Shown here: piece by piece, positions 24,241-35,128 of the stretch
Position numbering within the stretch: position 1 is the first letter of the stretch
Layout: each line of letters starts with the position of its first letter
Source of the DNA: Jeotgalibacillus salarius
GTDB lineage: Bacteria; Bacillota; Bacilli; Bacillales; Jeotgalibacillaceae
Length of the DNA stretch: 64,000 nucleotides
Assembly (NCBI RefSeq): GCF_004405125.1
Contig: NZ_SORX01000003.1
Coordinates: 308,128-372,127 of the forward strand
Direction of reading: 5' to 3'
Program-made: the position numbers and the translations under genes
Notes under the pieces: generated by a model
Told to the model about the DNA's origin: nothing
The model's database searches: none
The model's input: only the letters and a program-made list of their open reading frames with translations

Positions 24241-25821
24241 TTGAATAAAAAGATTTTAGGTGTTTCCGCTTTGTCGACTATGCTCGTATTGTCTGCATGT
24301 GCAGGTGGCGGCGATGAAGGATCAGATGCAGAGAACTCATCAGAAGGATCAGGATCAGACGAAATTATTCTTGCCACAATGTCAGATGCAGTGTCCATGG
24401 ACGTTCATTTAACAAATGATATCCCTTCTGCAAATATGCAGGTTCAGGTATATGAGAAGCTTTTAACATTGGATGAAAACAATGAAGTAATACCTCAGCT
24501 GGCTGAAGAGTGGGAAACGGTCGATGATGTAACATGGGAGTTTAAATTGCGTGAAGACGTCACCTTCCATGACGGAGAACCATTTAATGCAGAAGCTGTA
24601 AAAGCAAACTTTGATCGTATATTAGATGAAGAAATCGGTTCTCCACGTGCCGTACAATATGAAATGGTCGACAATGTCGAAGTGGTGGATGAATACACGG
24701 TACGTTTTAACCTGAAATACCCGTTTGCCCCACTACTTGCAAACCTGACGAATATGGGTGGGTCAATCATCAGTCCTGCAGCCATTGAAGCTGACTATGA
24801 AGCGATTGAAAATGGAGATGAAGCAGGATCTTATATTAATGAAAACCCAATTGGGACAGGCTTCCTGGAGTTTGAAAACTGGACGCCTGGTGAAGAAATG
24901 ACACTTGTAAAAAATGAAGATTACTGGGACGGAGAAGTAGCGTATGATTCTTTTGTATTCCAGATCGTGCCTGAAGGCGGAACGCGTGTCGCAAACCTTG
25001 AAACAGGTTATGCACACATTATTGACCCGCTTGCCCCTAATGAAGCAGCACGTGTTGAACAAATGGAAGGCGCATCTTTAGCAACTCAGGATAGCGTCGG
25101 GTTAAACTACATTGGTTTTAATACTGAAAAAGAACCTTTTGATGATCCAAAAGTCAGACAGGCTGTTTCAATGGCAATTAATAAAGAAGAAATTATTGAA
25201 GGAATCTATGATGGCTATGGTGAAGTAGCAACCGGACCGCTAGCGCCAGTAATTCCAAACGCAGCCGATCTGCCGGGACTTGAATACGATGTGGAAGAAG
25301 CAAAATCACTGCTTGCAGAAGCTGGCTTTGAAGACGGCTTTGACACAACAATCTGGACCAATGATAATCCGCAGCGTATGGATATCGCAGTAGCAACTCA
25401 GGATGCACTCACTGAAATCGGTGTTAATGTAGAGGTTGAAGTACTTGAGTGGGGCGCTTACCTTGAACAGACTGGTGAAGGCCTGCACGACATGTTCATT
25501 CTTGGCTGGTCAAACCAGAATGCGAATGCTGATACAGGTCTATACCCACTGTTCCACTCATCTCAAATCGGGGCTGCCGGAAACCGCTTTATGATCCAGG
25601 ATGAAGAGCTGGACGGTTTCCTTGATGAAGCACGCCAGACGACTGATGAAGCAGAACAGGAACAGCTGTATGCTGATGCACAGGAGCGACTGATCGAACT
25701 GTCACCTGCCATTTATCTACAGCACCAGACCTATCTTGCAGGACATCTGGATGAAGTAGAAGGATTCTGGATGAATGCGAGCGGGTTGTACCAGTTGAAG
25801 GATGTAGAATTAACAGAGTAA
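24241..25821 (+). CDS. Oligopeptide/glutathione ABC transporter substrate-binding lipoprotein
   Basis: 526 residues. Lipobox LSACAG, a short Ser/Gly/Glu linker, then the SBP_bac_5 fold: YEKLLTLDENNEVIPQLAEEW, VTFHDGEPFNAEAVKANFDRIL, and FDDPKVRQAVSMAINKEEII. It should bind peptides or related solutes at the membrane surface, like GsiB or DppE. TTG 24241 is preferred over ATG 24226: GGGGGT is 8 bases upstream of the TTG. No permease or ATPase genes lie next to it, so it must use a transporter encoded elsewhere. Confidence 0.9.
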   Translation: MNKKILGVSALSTMLVLSACAGGGDEGSDAENSSEGSGSDEIILATMSDAVSMDVHLTNDIPSANMQVQVYEKLLTLDENNEVIPQLAEEWETVDDVTWEFKLREDVTFHDGEPFNAEAVKANFDRILDEEIGSPRAVQYEMVDNVEVVDEYTVRFNLKYPFAPLLANLTNMGGSIISPAAIEADYEAIENGDEAGSYINENPIGTGFLEFENWTPGEEMTLVKNEDYWDGEVAYDSFVFQIVPEGGTRVANLETGYAHIIDPLAPNEAARVEQMEGASLATQDSVGLNYIGFNTEKEPFDDPKVRQAVSMAINKEEIIEGIYDGYGEVATGPLAPVIPNAADLPGLEYDVEEAKSLLAEAGFEDGFDTTIWTNDNPQRMDIAVATQDALTEIGVNVEVEVLEWGAYLEQTGEGLHDMFILGWSNQNANADTGLYPLFHSSQIGAAGNRFMIQDEELDGFLDEARQTTDEAEQEQLYADAQERLIELSPAIYLQHQTYLAGHLDEVEGFWMNASGLYQLKDVELTE

Positions 25822-25831
25822 CAATACAGCG

Positions 25832-25866
25832 AAAAGCCCGGGGCATAACTGCTTCGGGTTTTTGCT
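25832..25866 (+). terminator. Intrinsic terminator of the peptide-binding protein gene
   Basis: Arms GCGAAAAGCCCG and CGGGTTTTTGC (one mismatch), with a T-run. Confidence 0.75.
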
Positions 25867-26038
25867 ATTTTAAAATGCAATTTATCCGACTGTTAAAAGC
25901 GTTCAATGAAAGAGAGCGATGAATCGAATAATCATGGCGGTGATCCAAATATTCAGAGAGGTGTATCAATTGTGCCGGGCAGTGTCACATCTATCTCAAC
26001 GAGTGAATCGATTATCAAATCCACCATATCCCTTACAC

Positions 26039-26821
26039 TTAAAACTTCACACTAAACCCATTAAACTCATGCACACCAGTTCCAAACCGAGCCAGATCAT
26101 GCTCTCTTAAAAACAGTGCTGCATTCTTGGCCTCAAGCAGAATGTCAGGCTCCAGGCCTACTGAGTTGTGAGATCCGAACACCTTCTTCACTCCTTTTAG
26201 TGATGCAATCTTTTCCCAGGATTCTATCAGCGCTTCAGGATTGGTTGATGGATAAAAAGCATATACAGGGGTTTCATCATAAAGAATATCTCCAGTGAAT
26301 AAATATCCATTTGTTTCATCGAAAATCGAAATGTGCCCCGGTGAGTGGCCTGGTGTATGAAGAATCTGTAATTTCCTATTTCCAAGGTCCATCACGTCCC
26401 CATCTTCAACCAGGCCCGTTGGCTGTCCCGTGAACGGTTCATAGGTTTCCGGATCAAATGAGTTTGGAACAGGCTTCGTAATTTCCTTCCTTATCCCTTT
26501 TCTGACCTGCTCAATTGACAGTCCCTCAATCCCTTTTACAAGCCATTCCTGATCGGCTTTATGTACATAAATATGTTCAAATGCTCCATGACAGCCAATA
26601 TGGTCCACATGAACATGCGTTGTCACCACGTAAATAGGTAACGTAGTCAGCTGGTCAGTCATTCTTTTGATGTCATCGATGCCCAGTCCTGTATCAATAA
26701 GAACGGCCCTTTTCTCCCCAATCAGCAAAAAAGAATGAACCTTTTCCCAATGACCGTATTCACTGATCGCGTATGTGCATGCATCAATTCTCTGAACTGT
26801 GAACCAATCGTCTTTAAGCAT
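26039..26821 (-). CDS. MBL-fold metallo-hydrolase (YflN-like)
   Basis: 260 residues. The zinc motif is THVHVDHIG, the third His is in HTPGHSPGHISIF, the bridging Asp in LFTGDILYDE and the last His in VFGSHNS: a full set of ligands for two metals. Related proteins include hydroxyacylglutathione hydrolases and lactonases. GGAGGG precedes the ATG. Second metallo-hydrolase in the window, not closely similar to that at 11430. Confidence 0.88.
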   Translation of the reverse strand: MLKDDWFTVQRIDACTYAISEYGHWEKVHSFLLIGEKRAVLIDTGLGIDDIKRMTDQLTTLPIYVVTTHVHVDHIGCHGAFEHIYVHKADQEWLVKGIEGLSIEQVRKGIRKEITKPVPNSFDPETYEPFTGQPTGLVEDGDVMDLGNRKLQILHTPGHSPGHISIFDETNGYLFTGDILYDETPVYAFYPSTNPEALIESWEKIASLKGVKKVFGSHNSVGLEPDILLEAKNAALFLREHDLARFGTGVHEFNGFSVKF

Positions 26822-27106
26822 AGGAACCCTCCATCATTAAATGGTATTTTATAAAGAGTGCGAAATATTATTTTCTGGTAAATTGGCTTTTCCGCACTCA
26901 TTATTGGCTTTTTTATACATAATGATACACGCGTTACAACGATTTGTTTATCAAATCAAATTATCACTATAAGGCAATTTATTAAAAGAATGATACCTGT
27001 CCCTCCTGTGCACATTTCATGACACTCTAACCTCCGTCCCCACATTGCACACACCCTAAAACAATCATTTCCTCTTCCTTTGACGTACATACCTCTGTTA
27101 TACTAT

Positions 27107-27141
27107 CTGATGGAGAGTTTTGAAAAACTCTACCCCATCAG
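27107..27141 (+). promoter_or_regulatory. Hairpin at the 5' end of the trhO transcript
   Basis: A two-part hairpin: outer arms CTGATGG/CCATCAG (27107-27113, 27135-27141) and inner arms AGAGTTTT/AAAACTCT. A likely -10 TATACT is at 27099-27104, so the hairpin would sit at the very start of the mRNA. No T-run follows, so it is not a terminator; it may protect the 5' end or carry regulation. Confidence 0.4.
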
Positions 27142-27179
27142 GTTATTCCTGCAAAATAATATGATAGGTGGAAGAAAAA

Positions 27180-28139
27180 ATGGACTATAGAATATTGTTA
27201 TATTATCACTACACTAAGATTGAAGACCCTGAAGCGGTTGCTGCAGAGCATTTGGATTTTTGCAAAGAGCTTGATTTAAAGGGCCGCATTTTAATTGCGC
27301 ATGAAGGGATTAATGGTACTTGCTCAGGCACAATCGAGCAGACAAATGCTTACATGGAAGCAATGAAGAACCATCCTTTATTTGAAGGTATTGTATTTAA
27401 AATAGATGAGTCTGAAGGTCACGCATTTAAAAAAATGCACGTGCGCCCTCGTCCTGAACTTGTGAACTTAAGTCTGGAAGATGATATTAATCCAAATGAG
27501 ATAACAGGCCGTTACTTGTCACCAAAAGAATTCTACGAAGAAATGCAGCGCGAGGACACAATTGTTCTTGATGCGCGTAACACATATGAGTATGATGTCG
27601 GTCACTTCCGCGGCGCAATCCGTCCGGATGTTGAAACGTTCCGTGACCTGCCAAACTGGGTAAGAGAAAATCGCCACATGCTTGAAGGCAAGCGCGTGCT
27701 AACGTATTGCACAGGCGGAATCCGCTGCGAGAAATTTTCAGGTTGGTTAGTCAAAGAAGGATTTGAAGATGCTGCCCAGCTTCACGGTGGGATTGCAACT
27801 TATGGAAAAGATCCTGAAGTAAAAGGACAGCTGTGGGACGGTCAAATGTATGTATTTGACGAGCGTCTGACTGTTCCGATCAACCAGGTAGAGCACGTTG
27901 TTGTCGGTCGCGATCACTATGACGGCACTCCTTGTGAGCGTTATATCAACTGCTCAAACCCGGATTGCAACAAGCAGATCATTGCGCATGAAGAGAACGA
28001 AGAGAAATATCTTGGCGGCTGCTCAATTGAGTGCGCGAAGAACGTTCGCAATCGTTACAGCATCCGCATGGGTCTGACTGGTGAAGAAGTTGATAAGCGC
28101 CTTGCAGTTCTTGAAGAAGAGTTGACTGCGAAACAATAA
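27180..28139 (+). CDS. trhO: tRNA uridine(34) hydroxylase / rhodanese-like protein
   Basis: 319 residues with N-terminal acylphosphatase-like domain ([33 protein letters not shown]), a rhodanese domain ([31 protein letters not shown]) with active-site loop CTGGIRCEK, and a Cys-rich C-terminus ([17 protein letters not shown]). This is the TrhO/YceA/YbfQ architecture, which forms 5-hydroxyuridine at the tRNA wobble position. ATG 27180 is chosen; GTG 27168 overlaps the ribosome binding site. Bounded by a strong terminator. Confidence 0.93.
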   Translation: MDYRILLYYHYTKIEDPEAVAAEHLDFCKELDLKGRILIAHEGINGTCSGTIEQTNAYMEAMKNHPLFEGIVFKIDESEGHAFKKMHVRPRPELVNLSLEDDINPNEITGRYLSPKEFYEEMQREDTIVLDARNTYEYDVGHFRGAIRPDVETFRDLPNWVRENRHMLEGKRVLTYCTGGIRCEKFSGWLVKEGFEDAAQLHGGIATYGKDPEVKGQLWDGQMYVFDERLTVPINQVEHVVVGRDHYDGTPCERYINCSNPDCNKQIIAHEENEEKYLGGCSIECAKNVRNRYSIRMGLTGEEVDKRLAVLEEELTAKQ

Positions 28140-28147
28140 GAACATGT

Positions 28148-28186
28148 AAAAGCTGCTGAGGGCATTTTCCCTCAGCAGCTTTTTTC
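28148..28186 (+). terminator. Intrinsic terminator after trhO
   Basis: Perfect hairpin AAAAGCTGCTGAGGG ... CCCTCAGCAGCTTTTTT with a 5-base loop. Confidence 0.95.
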
Positions 28187-28193
28187 CATTCTA

Positions 28194-28430
28194 TTAATCA
28201 TCCCTGAATTGCATATTGTACTTTTTATAGATTGACTTAATCCATAAAACCGTCAGAACGGTGAAAAAAGCTGTAAAAATAAATGCTGCCAAAAACCCAA
28301 TTTCATCAAAAAACTGACTAAATAAATCTGAAGTAGAAACGCCCATCCACCCCAGGATCGCCGGGATAACAAATAAACCAATGAATACCGGAACCGCAAC
28401 GTACAATATCAGCCACAATACCTTGTTCAT
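28194..28430 (-). CDS. Small membrane protein, two helices
   Basis: 78 residues: helix VLWLILYVAVPVFIGLFVIPAIL, loop with DLFSQFFDE, and helix FLAAFIFTAFFTVLTVLWI, ending in a basic tail. GGGAGG precedes the ATG. No family recognised; stands between trhO and katG, convergent with trhO. Confidence 0.75.
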   Translation of the reverse strand: MNKVLWLILYVAVPVFIGLFVIPAILGWMGVSTSDLFSQFFDEIGFLAAFIFTAFFTVLTVLWIKSIYKKYNMQFRDD

Positions 28431-28553
28431 CTCATCCTCCCTTATAGTTATCTCGTGATTATTTTCTGAATTTACTATACAATTATATCATGCGGGCTCA
28501 TTAAATAGAAATAATTTCCTATTAAAAGTTTCCAAGTGTTTTAGCTTTTACTT

Positions 28554-28580
28554 TTGTCAGTAATTTATTATAATTATAAT
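28554..28580 (+). promoter_or_regulatory. Promoter of katG
   Basis: TTGTCA at 28554-28559 and TATAAT at 28575-28580 with a short 15-base spacer. The short spacing would make it weak without a regulator; the AT-rich region 28561-28580 contains a second TATAAT. Confidence 0.4.
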
Positions 28581-28582
28581 CT
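28568..28582. promoter_or_regulatory. PerR-like box at the katG promoter
   Basis: TTATAATTATAATCT matches 11 of the 14 defined positions of the known PerR box TTATAATNATTATAA and covers the -10 element. Further, TGAGAAT and ATTCTCA (28582-28588, 28601-28607) form a 7-base inverted repeat just downstream. Peroxide-responsive control of katG by PerR is established in Bacilli; its application here is inference. Confidence 0.45.
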
Positions 28583-28596
28583 GAGAATGGTTATAA

Positions 28597-30885
<2,289 letters not shown>

Positions 30886-30897
30886 GTTTCAGATGTG

Positions 30898-30936
30898 ATC
30901 CGGAGAGCGCCCTTGTGTGCTTTCCGGATTTTTTTG
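30898..30936 (+). terminator. Intrinsic terminator of katG
   Basis: Arms ATCCGGAGAGC and GCTTTCCGGAT followed by seven T residues. Confidence 0.9.
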
Positions 30937-30980
30937 TTTTAGAGATAAAATGGAGCTGGCCAGAGCTAGGTCTTTGGATA

Positions 30981-31106
30981 CTTTTCTACGAAACAAAACA
31001 GTTTTTCTACGAACACTACTTTTCATTCTAAGTACACCACCATTTTTTCTAAGAACCTCCCACACTTTCCTGAGAACATCACCAGGTTTTCTACGAACCA
31101 TCTTTA
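30981..31106. repeat. Array of six degenerate 21-bp tandem repeats
   Basis: Six units of exactly 21 bases begin at 30981, 31002, 31023, 31044, 31065 and 31086. Most contain TTTTCTAMGAAC followed by a variable 8-9 bases. Both strands are open across the array: the plus strand encodes heptads of the form FLRT-xxx, the minus strand heptads VLRK-xxx. Neither frame has a convincing start. The rest of the gap between katG and the pseudouridine synthase gene holds nothing else I can see. Confidence 0.75.
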
Positions 31107-31192
31107 CCTCACAACTCCAAACCACCACCCTTTCTCCCCTCCACCCAAACCTGTTATACTAAATAAACGAATCTTAAATAGGAAGTGACAAT

Positions 31193-31900
31193 ATGCGTTT
31201 AAATAAATTTATCAGTGACTCAGGCAAAGCATCGCGCCGTGGAGCTGACCGCCTGATCGAAGAAGGTAAAGTGAAGGTCAACGGTAAAAAAGCAAAAATC
31301 GGCATGCAAATCGAGCCGGGTGATGAAGTCATGGTGAACGGACAAACAATCCGACTTGCGAAAAACAATGTTTATGTTGCCCTGAACAAGCCAGTCGGAA
31401 TCACTTGTACATCTGAAAAAGGAGTCAAAGGAAATATCATAGATCTCGTCAACCACCCGCTCCGCATTTCACATGTCGGCCGTCTGGATAAAGAATCTGA
31501 AGGGCTGATCCTCCTTACAAATGATGGAGATATTATCAATGAGATCCTTCGTCCTGAGAATGAGCACGAAAAGGAATACATCGTATCAGTTGATAAACCG
31601 ATTACGCCTGACTTCGTTAAACAGATGTCAGAAGGCGTCAACATCCTTGGTACAAAAACAAAGCCTGCCAAAGTCGTGGAACTATCCAAATTCGACTTCC
31701 AGATCACACTGACGCAGGGGATGAACCGCCAGATCCGACGCATGTGTGAAGAACTCGGCTACGAGGTATACCGCCTGCAGCGCACGCGCATTATGAACAT
31801 CCAATTAAACAACATGCCTGTCGGTCAATGGCGTGAACTTTCTAAAAAGGAACGCACACAGCTGTTTAAAGAACTGGATTATGAACCAAGAGAATGGTAA
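31193..31900 (+). CDS. rluF: 23S rRNA pseudouridine synthase, RluF-type
   Basis: 235 residues: N-terminal S4 RNA-binding domain (MRLNKFISDSGKASRRGADRLIEEGKVKVNG) and an RsuA/RluF-type synthase domain with the catalytic Asp in HVGRLDKESEGLIL and QGMNRQIRRMCEELGYEV. The family acts on U2604 of 23S rRNA (and sometimes tRNA). AAGTGACAAT precedes the ATG, a modest ribosome binding site. Exact uridine target is inferred from the family. Confidence 0.9.
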   Translation: MRLNKFISDSGKASRRGADRLIEEGKVKVNGKKAKIGMQIEPGDEVMVNGQTIRLAKNNVYVALNKPVGITCTSEKGVKGNIIDLVNHPLRISHVGRLDKESEGLILLTNDGDIINEILRPENEHEKEYIVSVDKPITPDFVKQMSEGVNILGTKTKPAKVVELSKFDFQITLTQGMNRQIRRMCEELGYEVYRLQRTRIMNIQLNNMPVGQWRELSKKERTQLFKELDYEPREW

Positions 31901-31904
31901 ACAA

Positions 31905-31955
31905 AACACCCGATCTGCCTCAATGTTAGATAACGAAGCAGACCGGGTATTTTTC
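31905..31955 (+). terminator. Intrinsic terminator of the pseudouridine synthase gene
   Basis: Arms ACCCGATCTGC and GCAGACCGGGT (one mismatch) and a T-run at 31950-31954. Confidence 0.8.
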
Positions 31956-31992
31956 TATGATTAGACTGTATTTCTTTAAATGAGGTGAGCAC

Positions 31993-32718
31993 ATGTTTTC
32001 AGGGGAAGTCCAGGAACGCTTTATTCTTTTTTCAACCGAACATATCGTGATGCTCGCCCTCTTCGTATTATTGACGATCGCAGGGTTGTGGTTGTTTTTA
32101 CGAACAGGCTTTGTGAAGAATGCGACCTTTTGGACATGGCTGTTTGCTGGCATTTTCATCATTTCAGAGCTCAGCTATCAGATCTGGGCAATCTCAGTCG
32201 GCATCTGGCAGGCAGCTAATTACCTGCCGCTCCAGCTATGTTCATTCAGTACTTTTTTCGGCTTATTCCTTTTATTCAAACCAAACCGTCCAATCTTTTA
32301 TTTTTATTTTTATATTGCAATCTTCCCGCCGGTTTTCGCCCTTTTAACGCCAGATTTAGCTTTTGCATTCCCGCACTATTTTTATTGGAAATTTTTTATT
32401 CAGCACATGGCAATTCCATTATCCGCAGTCTTTCTGCTCAGACGTGACGGCTATACTCTTCCGAAGAGCTCAATCGTATACGCACTTATGCTACTGAACT
32501 TTTGTGCGCTTGGAATCTGGGCCGCCAATACTGCAACAGGCGGGAACTATTTCTTTTTAAATGGGCCTCCTGCTTCTGATACAGTTTTATCAATCTTCGG
32601 TGATGGGGTGCTGTATATCATCGGACTTGAGCTCACTGCACTGGTCGTTTTCATCGTCACCTGGTGGCTTGGCAAGAAGATGGTCCCCCGGACAACTGTG
32701 AAGCGTATTGAGAATTGA
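31993..32718 (+). CDS. YwaF family membrane protein (TIGR02206)
   Basis: 241 residues with six to seven membrane helices. FSTEHIVMLALFVLL, YQIWAISVGIWQAANYLPLQLCSFSTFFGLFLLF and FKPNRPIFYFYFY match the YwaF/TIGR02206 family. It has no known function. GAGGTGAG precedes the ATG. The downstream oxidoreductase gene follows by 45 bases on the same strand. Confidence 0.9.
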   Translation: MFSGEVQERFILFSTEHIVMLALFVLLTIAGLWLFLRTGFVKNATFWTWLFAGIFIISELSYQIWAISVGIWQAANYLPLQLCSFSTFFGLFLLFKPNRPIFYFYFYIAIFPPVFALLTPDLAFAFPHYFYWKFFIQHMAIPLSAVFLLRRDGYTLPKSSIVYALMLLNFCALGIWAANTATGGNYFFLNGPPASDTVLSIFGDGVLYIIGLELTALVVFIVTWWLGKKMVPRTTVKRIEN

Positions 32719-32763
32719 AAGCTGCAGCGTCTCTCATTAAGCTTTTGACTAAAGGAGTTGGAC

Positions 32764-34257
32764 ATGATGGCAAAAGAAGAAATCATCGTCATTGGTGGAG
32801 GTATTGGCGGGCTGACTGCCGGGGCTCTTCTGTCACAGGCAGGCTGCAAAGTAACGATTCTTGAAGCATCCAGAGAATGGGGCGGCTGTGCTGGTAAATT
32901 CCAGCGGCATAAATTCCTGTATGCATCCGGTGCGACACTTGGGATGGGTCTTGAAAATGGGGGCATCCATGAGCGTGTTTTTCGGCATCTTGGGATTACA
33001 GTAGATGCATTCAGACTGGATGAGGTGATGAAAATCAGGCAAGCTGCCCGGACACTGACTTTCCACGCAGACCGCCAACAGCACGTTCAGTCACTCCAGC
33101 AAGCTTTCCCCTCTTATTCACATGAAATTGCCGGCTTTTATCAGGACGTTTATCAGAAAGCGGCAAAAATCCGTTTATTAATGAAGAAGCTTCCGATTCT
33201 GCCAATCAAAACAGGCAGAGAAGCTTTTGAGCTTTTAACGTCGCTAAAACCGACTCACGTGACACTGACACCAGATTTTTTTAAAACCGTTGGTGCTTTA
33301 CTTAAAAAACACAGCCTCCACCAATGTAAAGATTTCGTTCATTTTATCGATGGACAGCTGATTGACAGCATGCAGACGGTGAGTAAGGATTGTGCATTGC
33401 TGATGGGTGTGCTCGCGCTCGATATATATCATGAGGGTGCTTATTATGTGAAGGGGGGACTATATCAGTTCGCTGATGAACTGGTGGAAGCTGCAAAACG
33501 AAATGGTGCAAAGACTGTGCTTGGACGTCGCGTCACTGCGGTTCGAAAAATCGGGAATCAGTACGAAGTTGAAGATCATCGCGGACATATCCGAACCGCC
33601 GATCACGTGATTTGTAACGCACCCGTCCAGGCACTTCGGAACCTAATGGAAAAAGATCTATTCGAACAACTTTCTTCAGGTGTTAAAAAACGTTCAAAAC
33701 AGGATACCTGGGGCACAATGACACTTTATATGTCTCTGGATGAAGCGCACTTACCGGAAGACTTCCCGCTGTTTCAGCAGCTGATGAACCATAATGGCAA
33801 AAGTCATGATGAAGGAAATCATTTGTTTTTGTCTGTTTCAGATCATAATGACCGGAATCGCGCACCGGAGGGATTCCGCACGTTAACAGTCAGCACACAT
33901 ATCAATCTGGATCACTGGAAATCAAAAACACAATATGATCAGAACAAGGCTGTTTTAAAAGAGAAAATGCTGGATACAATCCGTTATTACTACCCATCCA
34001 TCGACCAGGCGATCATCGACATTTACCCGGGAGCGCCAAAAGCGTGGGAGCGATTTCCACATCGTCCGGGCGGTGTCGTTGGCGGATTTGCACAAACCAG
34101 AACGCACTCCCTGTTTTTCAGCCTTTCACATCGCACACCACTCAAAAACTTCTGGCTTTGCGGTGACTCTGTCTTCCCGGGTGGCGGTACGATCGGCGTG
34201 TCAGTAAGCGGGTATCACTGCTTCCATTCCATTACAGGCAGGAGATTGATTCAGTGA
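32764..34257 (+). CDS. Phytoene desaturase-like FAD oxidoreductase
   Basis: 497 residues. N-terminal FAD fold: IIVIGGGIGGLTAGALLSQAGCKVTILEASREWGGCAGKFQR. The C-terminal FAD contact LWLCGDSVFPGGGTIGVSVSGYH is the CrtI/CrtN and NAD(P)-binding desaturase pattern. Likely a carotenoid or related desaturase/isomerase, although no other carotenoid genes lie nearby. ATG 32764 has AAAGGAG 6 bases upstream; the TTG 32758 is too close to that site. Confidence 0.85.
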   Translation: MMAKEEIIVIGGGIGGLTAGALLSQAGCKVTILEASREWGGCAGKFQRHKFLYASGATLGMGLENGGIHERVFRHLGITVDAFRLDEVMKIRQAARTLTFHADRQQHVQSLQQAFPSYSHEIAGFYQDVYQKAAKIRLLMKKLPILPIKTGREAFELLTSLKPTHVTLTPDFFKTVGALLKKHSLHQCKDFVHFIDGQLIDSMQTVSKDCALLMGVLALDIYHEGAYYVKGGLYQFADELVEAAKRNGAKTVLGRRVTAVRKIGNQYEVEDHRGHIRTADHVICNAPVQALRNLMEKDLFEQLSSGVKKRSKQDTWGTMTLYMSLDEAHLPEDFPLFQQLMNHNGKSHDEGNHLFLSVSDHNDRNRAPEGFRTLTVSTHINLDHWKSKTQYDQNKAVLKEKMLDTIRYYYPSIDQAIIDIYPGAPKAWERFPHRPGGVVGGFAQTRTHSLFFSLSHRTPLKNFWLCGDSVFPGGGTIGVSVSGYHCFHSITGRRLIQ

Positions 34258-34333
34258 TTAATAGGTTTTAAGTTTCCCACTACTCATTACAGGGAAAACG
34301 TACTATTATGACTGAAGAAGGACGTGTACAACT

Positions 34334-35023
34334 ATGCTGGATACATTAAAAGCGATCCCTGCCAGGACCTATATTTTAATTGTCACTGCACTTGTAATCA
34401 TCGGCGGGGGCTTTTACATATTTGCTGAGCTTGGAGAAGAAGTGCTCGAGAATGAAAAAATCATGATTGACCAGCACGCTGCTGACTTTGCGGAAAGCAT
34501 CGCTACCCCCGGAGTAACAACATTCTTTGCGTTTATTACAGAGCTCGGATCGGTCTGGGCGTTGACTGTAGGATCAATCATCATGCTTGGTGTACTCTGG
34601 TATTTTTATCAGCGTAAAAAGTGGAGAATTGTTTATTTTGTTATTGCAATGGGTGGAGTAACACTCTTGATAAGCGGGCTCAAAGCTGCATTTTCAAGAG
34701 ATCGTCCGAACCTAATAGAGCAGTACGATGGAACCGGTTATAGCTTTCCCAGCGGTCATTCAACCGCACCAATCGTTTTTTATGGATTTATTATTTACCT
34801 GATCATCAGAAGCCGTCTGAATGCTTTAGCAAAATGGGTACTCAACATCGCTCTTGGCATTTTGATTTTACTAATTGCCTTCAGCCGGCTTCCGCTTGGC
34901 GTACATTATTTCACAGACGTAATCGGAGGACTGACACTTGGGCTGACATGGCTTGTCACCTGTATTGCCATACTTGAGATTACTTTATGGCAAAGTGGAA
35001 GAAAAGCGAAAAAAGAGTTATAA
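34334..35023 (+). CDS. PAP2 family membrane phosphatase
   Basis: 229 residues with six membrane helices. The three PAP2 motifs are KAAFSRDRP, SFPSGHS and SRLPLGVHYFTDV (Lys/Arg, Ser-Gly-His nucleophile support, and Arg/His/Asp). Expected to dephosphorylate phosphatidic acid, phosphatidylglycerol phosphate or undecaprenyl pyrophosphate on the outer face. GAAGGAC precedes the ATG. Confidence 0.92.
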   Translation: MLDTLKAIPARTYILIVTALVIIGGGFYIFAELGEEVLENEKIMIDQHAADFAESIATPGVTTFFAFITELGSVWALTVGSIIMLGVLWYFYQRKKWRIVYFVIAMGGVTLLISGLKAAFSRDRPNLIEQYDGTGYSFPSGHSTAPIVFYGFIIYLIIRSRLNALAKWVLNIALGILILLIAFSRLPLGVHYFTDVIGGLTLGLTWLVTCIAILEITLWQSGRKAKKEL

Positions 35024-35078
35024 ACCTGGCTGAGATCCTGTTTGGAAAAAAAGGCACAGCATATACTTTTCCATATTC

Positions 35079-35113
35079 AAAGAAGGCTCAAAAAATGAGC
35101 CTTCTTTTTTTGT
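35079..35113 (+). terminator. Intrinsic terminator of the PAP2 gene
   Basis: Perfect 10-base arms AAGAAGGCTC/GAGCCTTCTT, with a T-run. Confidence 0.95.
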
Positions 35114-35128
35114 CAAACTGATCCATCA

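Noticed and set aside
25906-26055. A 49-codon plus-strand frame starting MKESDESNNHGGDPNIQRGV
   Set aside because: Composition looks somewhat protein-like, but the ribosome binding site is poor and the 3' end overlaps the convergent metallo-hydrolase gene; no homologue comes to mind. It may be a gene remnant.
27080-27104. TTGACG and TATACT as the trhO promoter pair
   Set aside because: The spacing is only 13 bases, too short for a sigma-A promoter; the -10 is plausible but this -35 is not.
30889-31162. Opposing frames over the 21-bp array as protein genes
   Set aside because: Both strands are open only because the repeats lack stops; neither has a credible start and ribosome binding site. 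I report the array as a repeat.
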